DNA of 64,000 bases, from assembly GCA_902780495.1 (NCBI GenBank), contig CACZFM010000013.1, forward strand, positions 1-64,000, written 5' to 3'. The notes under the pieces were generated by a model that worked only from the letters and a program-made list of their open reading frames with translations, had not been told where the DNA came from and ran no database searches. The DNA is from an uncultured Bacteroidales bacterium (lineage in GTDB: Bacteria > Bacteroidota > Bacteroidia > Bacteroidales > Paludibacteraceae). Below are positions 1 to 7,900 of this stretch, one piece after another. Position 1 is the first letter of the stretch. Each line of letters starts with the position of its first letter. Made by a program: the position numbers and the translations under genes.

Positions 1-1
1 A

Positions 2-1072
2 GAACCCGAAGAGCCGGAGACGGATAAACTCTCCGTCACCCTCAACGAAGTCATCTTTGTCTATGGCGAAGTACCCAATCAGCAGGTCATCGAAACGGCG
101 GTTATGAGTGTCACCGATGGCACCAATACATACACCTACGATGAGAATGAAGAAGACAATACCTTCGAATTCCCTGTTGGCACAGAACTGACCTTCTCGT
201 TGGCTCCGACCGATCCTCTCTACACTTACGGAGAATGGCAGGACGAAGACGAGAATATTCTCTCTACGGGTCTTGAATGGAACATCATCCTCACCGAGGA
301 TATGGACGTGTACGCATGGTGCGGTATCGACAACCTCGTTTGGGAAGACAAAGCACCTGCCGGCTATGCCGACTACGATGCGTATTACACGTACATGATG
401 ACCACTTATGCGGGCAAACCTATCCATCGCCTCTCGCTCAACCGCACCTTCAAAGCCAATGCATGGGGCACTATCTGTCTGCCTGTGGTGAAGATGAATA
501 TTGAGCAGTCTGCTATCGGCGATATGCTCTATAGTCTGCACAAGGCTTATACGCAGAACAACCGCTCGGTAGTGGTCATCGACTTCGCTGTCTCGCCGGT
601 TGTTGAGCCGGGTATGCCGTACTTGATAATTAGCCCGTCTGAAGTCAAGAATCCGTATTTCGAATATGTGATGCTGGATCCCTCTGCAGAGGCGCAGAGT
701 GTGCACGATGATCTGGGTGGCGATGTGGATTTCATCGGCGTATTGAAGACACCGGTACACCTTGAACCCGGTGACCGTGGTGTGCGCTATCTGTCATCCA
801 ACAAACTCTACTATCCTAACAGCAAGGGTTCTGGAGCCACCATCACGGCAGACCGTGCATACTTCGAAATCAGGAACTTCTCGCCGGCTGCTGCACCGCG
901 CGTAATAGTTACCGTGGATGGTGAGACAGTCCTTGAGGATGCGGAGGAATTGCAGGCGGATACTTCTGCGGGGATAAGCAAGTACATCGAGAATGGTATC
1001 CTCATCATCGAGCGTGCTGGACAGCGCTACGACGGCACCGGACGCCGGATTGCTACTGCCCCTGCGGAATAA
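2..1072 (+). CDS. Secreted surface protein, C-terminal part (start lies before the window)
   Basis: The frame is open from the first full codon at base 2, so the start is upstream and at least 356 residues remain. The N-terminal piece is acidic and beta-rich. Around residues 145-165 is the stretch NRTFKANAWGTICLPV followed by a PYLI segment, a module common at the C-terminal side of secreted Bacteroidales proteins. The last 30 residues (ENGILIIERAGQRYDGTGRR) resemble the short tails of the two proteins ending at 2297 and 34680. I infer that it is exported and probably surface-attached. No enzymatic motif is visible. It heads a cluster of like-oriented surface-protein genes. Confidence 0.75.
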   Translation, partial: EPEEPETDKLSVTLNEVIFVYGEVPNQQVIETAVMSVTDGTNTYTYDENEEDNTFEFPVGTELTFSLAPTDPLYTYGEWQDEDENILSTGLEWNIILTEDMDVYAWCGIDNLVWEDKAPAGYADYDAYYTYMMTTYAGKPIHRLSLNRTFKANAWGTICLPVVKMNIEQSAIGDMLYSLHKAYTQNNRSVVVIDFAVSPVVEPGMPYLIISPSEVKNPYFEYVMLDPSAEAQSVHDDLGGDVDFIGVLKTPVHLEPGDRGVRYLSSNKLYYPNSKGSGATITADRAYFEIRNFSPAAAPRVIVTVDGETVLEDAEELQADTSAGISKYIENGILIIERAGQRYDGTGRRIATAPAE

Positions 1073-1106
1073 TAAACCACATGATTTGTAAAACACAGAC
1101 AATATT

Positions 1107-1238
1107 ATGACAACCATGAAAAAATATCTGATTCCTGCCACTGAGGCACTGGAGGTTCTCTCTCCGATGGCCATCTGCGCACCGAGTATGCCGGAGGACA
1201 ACGGGGAAGACCCCAATGCGGAACCCCTTATTGACTGA
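1107..1238 (+). CDS. Small 43-residue protein
   Basis: A short frame starts at ATG 1107 (alternative ATG 1116, MKKYLIPATEALEVL) and ends at TGA 1236-1238, in the gap between two surface-protein genes. The sequence has a basic start, a mildly hydrophobic middle (LEVLSPMAICAPSM) and an acidic, Pro/Asn-rich end (EDNGEDPNAEP). Short proteins of this MKKYxxP type are often seen beside surface proteins in Bacteroidales, but I know no assigned function. It has no separate visible promoter and probably shares the transcript of the upstream gene. Confidence 0.45.
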   Translation: MTTMKKYLIPATEALEVLSPMAICAPSMPEDNGEDPNAEPLID

Positions 1239-1380
1239 CGGCACCTGCCGTATTATCCCCTCCTGCGCTGCAAATGTGTGGCGCAGGAGTTTTGTCGCGA
1301 AAAAGGTACAGTTTTTCAAAAAAAGCACACCTTTGGTGCATTTTTCTTGAAAAAAATTTGGAAAATCAAAAAAAATGTTG

Positions 1381-1389
1381 TATATTTGC
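1381..1389 (+). promoter_or_regulatory. Bacteroidetes-type promoter for the BspA-like gene
   Basis: A -7 element TATATTTGC is preceded 20 bases upstream by the -33 element TTTG at 1357-1360. It lies 18 bases before the ATG at 1407, which rules out the longer in-frame starts upstream. Confidence 0.8.
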
Positions 1390-1406
1390 ATGTTATTTTA
1401 ATAGTG

Positions 1407-2297
1407 ATGCAAATGAAACATTTTTTACCCATTTTGCTGCTCGCAGTAGCAGGTATAGCGCTCCCCGCTAGGGCGCAACAGTCTGAATCCCACGCTGCTT
1501 ATGCGCCCGAAGCTGTGCAGGCCTATAGCAAGGATGCTGTTACGGGGCTCTATTTCGAGTCTGTTAACGGCAACGCAGTCATAGTAATCAATCAGGACAA
1601 GAAAAAGAATGGCCAGCCCAAGCCGTATGCCACTTCTCCGATGGTGATCCCTGCCACCTTCACCATCGCTATCACAGGTATGGGGGACCAAGGGGAATCC
1701 TCTGGTTCAGAAACCCTTCCGGTTACCGAATTGGGTGCTTACGCGCTTATGGATGCTACGTTCACCTCTCTTTCCTTTGCAGAACCGTCCAACCTTCGTG
1801 TCTTCCGCACAGGGGCATTGATGAATGTGAACAAGATTTCGGGCACCCTTGCCCTCCCCTCATCCTTGGAGGAGATTGAGACGCAGGGTATCATCGGTGC
1901 TTCCATGCAGATTACCAAACTTGTTATCCCTGCCGGTTTGCAGAACTTGGCGATTTCCTCCATCTTGCTTCCTAACCTGCAGGAGATTGAGTTCCTTGGC
2001 AGTGTGCCGCCTTCTTGTGCGGTCGACGTGTCCGACCCGTCTGCTTGCAATCCTTGGGTGTCGGCATCGCTCTCCACTCCTGCTTCCGTCAGTGTTGTGG
2101 TGCCGGATGGAGCATACAACACCTATAAAGATGCCGCGGGCATAGGTGATTATTTCACTTGCTTTGCTTCTTCCGGACCAACCGCTCTCTCGGAAAACGG
2201 ACAAACGCCGGTCGCAGCAGACAAGTTCTTCCGCAACGGGCGACTGTATATCCTCCGCAACGGCCGTATCTACAATGCCGTCGGCGAAGAACAATAA
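1407..2297 (+). CDS. BspA-like secreted protein with a short C-terminal tail
   Basis: The 296-residue product begins MQMKHF, or MKHF at 1413, followed by a hydrophobic signal peptide ending near PARAQQ. The frame is open further upstream, but the promoter at 1381-1389 places the start here. The middle has irregular leucine-rich, BspA-like (LRR type 5) features: a TLALPSSLEEIE strand, an IEFLGSVPPSC segment and a VVVPDGAYNTYKDAAG segment. The tail reads RNGRLYILRNGRIYNAVG, nearly matching the tail of the protein ending at 34680, and may be a sorting or anchoring signal. Role: probably an adhesion or binding protein at the cell surface, inferred from the family only. Confidence 0.75.
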   Translation: MQMKHFLPILLLAVAGIALPARAQQSESHAAYAPEAVQAYSKDAVTGLYFESVNGNAVIVINQDKKKNGQPKPYATSPMVIPATFTIAITGMGDQGESSGSETLPVTELGAYALMDATFTSLSFAEPSNLRVFRTGALMNVNKISGTLALPSSLEEIETQGIIGASMQITKLVIPAGLQNLAISSILLPNLQEIEFLGSVPPSCAVDVSDPSACNPWVSASLSTPASVSVVVPDGAYNTYKDAAGIGDYFTCFASSGPTALSENGQTPVAADKFFRNGRLYILRNGRIYNAVGEEQ

Positions 2298-2321
2298 ACA
2301 TATCCTTTCATATTCATGCTT

Positions 2322-4910
2322 ATGAAAAGAACCTTCTTATTCCTGCTTGTCGGGATACTTTGTGGTATATCTGTTTCTGCGGCCGAGCCCGATTATCTCA
2401 CGCTTACCAATACAGGCACTTCCTCCGCTACGGTCTATTTTCGCAGACAAAGCGGAAACAACTCTAATACGCTCAATATCGAGTGGAGTGTCAATGGTGG
2501 TGCATGGTCAGACCCGCGTGAATACAAATACACCAACTCCTATTCCATCACCGTACCTGCCGGTCAGAATGTGCGCTTTCGGGGAAACAATACCGTCACC
2601 GAAGGAGGCGTAACCAAATGTCGGTTCAGCACAAGTCTGTCTGTTTACTGGAATATTACGTCCACTACAGGCAAATTTACAGCCACGGGTGATGTCATGT
2701 CGCTTGCTGCATACGATGAAGTTGCTGACGTTATTCATGATGAGTATCCTCTGGCTGATTACTGTTTCAATAGTCTGTTCTGCTCTGGGTCTAACAACAA
2801 GTTTACCACGCTGGAGGACGCATCTGACCTTCGCCTGCCAGCTACACAACTTGGCGCGTATTGCTACCGCTACATGTTCAACCAGTGTACTGCCCTGCGG
2901 AATGCGCCCGCTCTGCCGGCTACATCTCTGGCGAATAACTGCTACAACGGTATGTTCCACACCTGTCGTGCGCTCACTCAGGCACCTGCATTGCCGGCCA
3001 CTGAATTGGCGAACTATTGCTATGCGTATATGTTCAATACCTGCGTCGCATTGACTACGGCACCCGCGCTCCCTGCCACTACGCTCACAGAGGGATGTTA
3101 TCAGCACATGTTTGATGGCTGTACGGCACTGACCTCGGTGCCGGACACACTTCCCGGAACCAATATGCCGAAATTCTGCTATGAGTATATGTTCAATGAA
3201 TGTACCTCTCTCACCGCTGCTCCCGAAATTATGGCTACTGCCGATGCAGTTCCTGGGCAAGGGGCGTGCAACAATATGTTTGGTGCATGCAGCAGTCTGG
3301 TTAAGGCACCGTCTGTATTACGGCCTCTGACGCTGAATGTGAACATGGTGTATTATAATATGTTCCTCAACTGCACTTCTTTGGAGCGCGGCCCCGACAT
3401 GCAGGCAACGGCTATCTCAAGCAGTAACCCCCTCTATGGAATGTATCAGCGTGCTTCTAAAGTGAACCATATACGGGTGCATTTCACAAAATGGGGCACG
3501 ATGTCTTTCTGCAATTCGTGGACATACGGGGTAAGTACCATGGGAGCTTTTTACTGCCCGCCCGAACTTCCGAGGGAGTATAGTAGTACATCCTATTGGA
3601 ACAAAGTACCCCTTTCTACCGACAACCCTTGGACAATCTTCTCCTACAATCTTACCTATGTCCCTGTCGGAGGAGAATGGCCGCGTGGAGGAACGGATCC
3701 GAGACAATACACATGGGAGACTGACACTTCCGAAGTGCAGGGATGGATGCGTCTGCTGGATTCTAGAGGAGCAGAGTATTTCCACGATGCGGAATGTACA
3801 CAGCCGTTCGCGGAGGAGGATATAATTGCTTTTCTGGCTACGCAGCAGGAGAGCTCGTCCGATATAACGAAGAATATCTACGTCCGTCTTGGCGCAGCGC
3901 AGAATCCGGATGGAGAACGCTATCAATATATCGCTTATGCGCTGGCGGATGAAGATAGTCAGCCCGACTTTGAGTGTACACCTGCATCGCGTCCTGTAGT
4001 GCTGACCAACGATGCTACTTCCGTCACTGTGGATGGAGCTGTGCTGAATGGAAAGGTCACTTCCGATGGAGGGAAGACAGTTACCGAGCGCGGCTTCTGT
4101 TGGGGAACGGATGCGGCTACTCCGGAGTGTATAGCGGTGGGCAATGGAATGGGGTCGTTCTCTTATACGCTTTCCGGCCTTACACCTTCCACCACCTATT
4201 ACGTGCAGGCTTATGCCACCAACAGTGTGGGGACGGCGACAGGAGAGATACTTACTTTCACAACGCCTGATCCGCCCGCACCCGAAGAACCGACAGGCAC
4301 TACCTGCAACCATGAGTGGGTGCAGCTTTGGGAGGGTGGACCCAAGTGGGCGACCGTCAACCTCGGAGCCTCTGCTCCGGAAGATGCGGGAGACTACTAT
4401 ATGTACGCTGACACCAGAGCCAACCCATCATCTTGCACCTGGGCAAACTATCCCTATAAAGGTTCCAATCAGAATACTGCCCCTTACACCAAATATGGTG
4501 TAGCGGGAGACGGAAAGTTGGTGCTGGACGAGGGGGATGATGCAGCAGCACAGGCCTGGGGATGCGAATGGCGTATTCCGACGAAGGAGGAATTTGATGA
4601 TTTGTTGACAAACTGCACGGTTACCTACAATATGTCGAAGCGGGGCTATACCTTCACGTCCAAGGAAAACACGTCGCTCTCCATCTTTATGCCCACTGCG
4701 GGATATAAAAACGGTGGTTCGATATTCAATGTCGGGAGGTATGCACGTTATCTGACAGCCACCTCGGTGGCATCACCCACTACGAAAGATAGAGACTGCC
4801 TTATCCTCTACTGGTACACCAATTCCTCATATCAGGAAGACCACAAACCGGAAACAAGAACCCAGTCTGTGCGCTATTGGGGAATGTCTGTGCGGGCTGT
4901 CTGCAGGTAA
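2322..4910 (+). CDS. Surface protein with BspA/DUF285-like repeats, Fn3-like and FISUMP domains
   Basis: The 862-residue product has a signal peptide (MKRTFLFLLVG...SVSAAEP). ATG 2316 two codons upstream is a possible start. Residues about 160-330 form a run of roughly 30-residue repeats with the pattern LPATxLxxxCYxxMFxxCxAL. Residues about 555-645 look like a fibronectin type III fold (TERGFCWGT, LTPSTTYYVQAYATN). The last 210 residues are a FISUMP-like domain (WATVNLGAS, GCEWRIPTKEEFDDL, ending MSVRAVCR). Unlike its neighbours it has no obvious sorting tail. It lies between two other surface-protein genes on the same strand and probably belongs to the same surface-display locus. Confidence 0.8.
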   Translation: MKRTFLFLLVGILCGISVSAAEPDYLTLTNTGTSSATVYFRRQSGNNSNTLNIEWSVNGGAWSDPREYKYTNSYSITVPAGQNVRFRGNNTVTEGGVTKCRFSTSLSVYWNITSTTGKFTATGDVMSLAAYDEVADVIHDEYPLADYCFNSLFCSGSNNKFTTLEDASDLRLPATQLGAYCYRYMFNQCTALRNAPALPATSLANNCYNGMFHTCRALTQAPALPATELANYCYAYMFNTCVALTTAPALPATTLTEGCYQHMFDGCTALTSVPDTLPGTNMPKFCYEYMFNECTSLTAAPEIMATADAVPGQGACNNMFGACSSLVKAPSVLRPLTLNVNMVYYNMFLNCTSLERGPDMQATAISSSNPLYGMYQRASKVNHIRVHFTKWGTMSFCNSWTYGVSTMGAFYCPPELPREYSSTSYWNKVPLSTDNPWTIFSYNLTYVPVGGEWPRGGTDPRQYTWETDTSEVQGWMRLLDSRGAEYFHDAECTQPFAEEDIIAFLATQQESSSDITKNIYVRLGAAQNPDGERYQYIAYALADEDSQPDFECTPASRPVVLTNDATSVTVDGAVLNGKVTSDGGKTVTERGFCWGTDAATPECIAVGNGMGSFSYTLSGLTPSTTYYVQAYATNSVGTATGEILTFTTPDPPAPEEPTGTTCNHEWVQLWEGGPKWATVNLGASAPEDAGDYYMYADTRANPSSCTWANYPYKGSNQNTAPYTKYGVAGDGKLVLDEGDDAAAQAWGCEWRIPTKEEFDDLLTNCTVTYNMSKRGYTFTSKENTSLSIFMPTAGYKNGGSIFNVGRYARYLTATSVASPTTKDRDCLILYWYTNSSYQEDHKPETRTQSVRYWGMSVRAVCR

Positions 4911-4943
4911 TGAACGCTTAACATGAAAAAAGGAAAAGGCTCT

Positions 4944-7900
4944 ATGAAAAAAAGACTATACATATCGGTTTTGTTCTTGCTCTTGGGAATGACACTTAGC
5001 GCTCAATACGAATCGCGTTGCCGTATCGCAGCGGACCCGCGCCCGCTGCAGAGTATGGGAGTTTCGGTGGAAGAAACTGTTCTTCCGCTTACTGTGTCAC
5101 ATCCGAACCGTGCTCCGCAGGATGGCGAGGGGTTCAATACCGAAGGCACTGACTTCTGGCTCACCTTCATGCAGAATTACGAGTACAATGTCAATTCCCG
5201 TGCGTTGAAAATGCAGATAGTATTCTCTTCCCGCTACGCGGCAAACATTACCGTCAGCAATCCCAATACGGGGTGGAGCACACAGACCAGCGTCAAGGCG
5301 AACGGCGTTACCATTATCGCTGTACCTACTGCCCAATGCTATAACTATGGTTCCGACCAAACACAGAACACGGGTCTCTATATCCAGGCTTCTGCCCCTA
5401 TATCCGTGTATGGTGCCAACTTTGGAGACTATACGTTTGATGCCACCAATGTAGTGCCGACACCCTCGCTCGGTACGGATTACGTGGTACAGGCTTACCG
5501 TACGCAACGCGAAGGCTCTACCGAGTTCGCCATTGTGGCTACGGAGGACGATACGCATATCACGATGGTGCTTGCCGGACCTACACTCACGCGTAAGCAG
5601 GGTACATACACCCTCACCCTCAATCGTGGACAAGTCTATCAGGCTACCTCCGAAGCAGAAAAGGGAACATTGGCGGGAACAGTCATTAAGGCGGATAAGA
5701 AAATAGCCGTCTTCAACGGCGATATTGACCTCTATATACCGGACTATAATGGTTATTCCGACCATATTGTCGAGCAAGCAATGCCTGTGCAGACTTGGGG
5801 GAAGAAATTCGTATTGACCAAGAGTTACGGACAGACTTCTGACTATGTCATGTTTACTGCCGTAAAGGATGGTACACAAATTCGGAAAGACGGAACAGTC
5901 CTTGCCACCATCAACACCTGTCAGAGTTATATGTACCGTCTCACCGATGCAGCGGTGTATATCGAGACTTCTGAACCGGCCGCTTGTTATCTCTATCAGA
6001 GTAGCCGCACCGCTAACTCCAGTCGGCAGGGAGACCCCTCCATGGTGTGGATCACGCCGCAGGAGCAGGGTATAAAACAGATTACCTTTGCCACCTTCAA
6101 GACGCAGGTCACCCATTACCACTATATGAATGTGGTCGTCCCTACCTCGGCCGTAGGCTCCATGACGTATGACGGAAGCAAACTGACCGGCTTTAAGACA
6201 GTGCCGGGGAATGCGGAGTATTCGTACCTGACCAAGAAGATTGACCATGGCACGCATACGCTCTATAACGCGGATGCCGAGTTTGTGGCGCATGTCTATG
6301 GTATGGGTGTGGATGAGTCCTATGCCTATTGTGTGGGTGGTTACTTGCGGGAAATCAATCAGACCGATATAGATGACATCATCGAGCAGGTCACAATCGA
6401 ACAAACCTACCATATCTGCGAAGGACAGAGTGTTACCATTGCGGGCAAGCAGTATAGTGAACCGGTGATGTTTTTGGATACCGTAGGTAATCAGATTAAG
6501 AAATACACGGTCGTGCTCCATACCTCTTTCTTGGATGTAGATACCATAGCTTTCCGGCAAGGAACAACGCTCAATTGGCATGGGCAGGCTATTACGAAGC
6601 CGGGTACCTACCGTGACGAAAAAGTGTCCAAGTTCGGTTGTGATAGTGTCTATAAGGTGTTTGCCAAGTACGACAACGTCACCGTTACCTACGACACCGT
6701 CTGTGCTTCGGCATTCTATAAGTTCCGTGGTGAGTCGTTTTCCCTTCCTGCATACGATACCTATCCCCAAGACTATACCGTCAAAAAGATAGAGGGCGAT
6801 TGGGAGTATCACATGCAACTCCGTATTCTTCCGCAGGTGGAGTATTTCACCGACACCTATCAACTGGAGCCGGAGGAAGTCTATGACTACCATGGGATGT
6901 CCATTTCCCGTGCCGGTACGTATCAGGTCAATCTGGAGAACCGTTTTGGTTGTGATAGTATTGTTACCCTCACCGTCACTCAACCGGTTAATAGCCGTAT
7001 CTATTACACGATCTGTGAGGGGGAGAAGTATAATTTCTTCGGCGATATACTCACGCAAGGTAATACGTACACCAAAACCGTTGTGGGCACCGATGGTATA
7101 GAGAAGGTGCATCAACTCATCCTTACGGTAGAGCAGGCATATACGCCTGTTATCTATGCCACCATCTGTGAGGGGGAAAGCTATGACCTTAACGGCTTCC
7201 ATGAGTCCCAAGCTGGAACCTACCGCCAATACTTACGTAGTGTCAATGGTTGTGATAGCACTGTTACGCTCAAGTTGGATATATGCCAACCGCAGAGTCG
7301 CACCATAGAGGATGTTATCTGTTCCGGTACGACATACGACAAATATGGCTTTTCGGAAACACGCGCGGGAACCTATGTCCGTGCATTGCGCAATCAGTAT
7401 GGTTGTGATAGCACAGTCACGCTTGTTCTCCGCGAAGCGCAGTCTTACCGTTTTGAGGAGAATATCAAATTGGTGGATGAAGAAACGCGTTTGTGGCATG
7501 GTCAGACGCTGGACAAGAAGGGTACTTATACGGCTCCTTACAGCACTGTAGATGGCTGTGATAGTATCTATATAGCTCATGTTAGAAAAGTGGTAGGTTT
7601 GGAGGAGGAAGTCTATGACACGCTTTGCTATGCCACCACCTATGAGTACAGGGGCCACACCTACGACATACCCGTCCCCGTATCTTATCCCTACGATTTC
7701 GTCATGGAGGTGCGTGACTTGCAGGAGTGTAAGCGTTATCGTATGATTCTTACTCTTATGGGTGCCGACACTACGCGTCTCTCATACACGCTCTCTCCTA
7801 ATGAAAGTATTACGCTGGGCGAACAGACTATATCGGAGGAAGGTATCTATACCGAGAAATTCACTTCTCGCTTTAATTGCGATAGTGTAGTTGTCCTTAC

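Noticed and set aside
5097-7229. 710-codon open frame on the minus strand
   Set aside because: It is antisense to the N-terminal and repeat region of the giant T9SS protein, which has a signal peptide, repeats and a sorting tail. The antisense product lacks any recognisable feature and follows from the repeated codon pattern.
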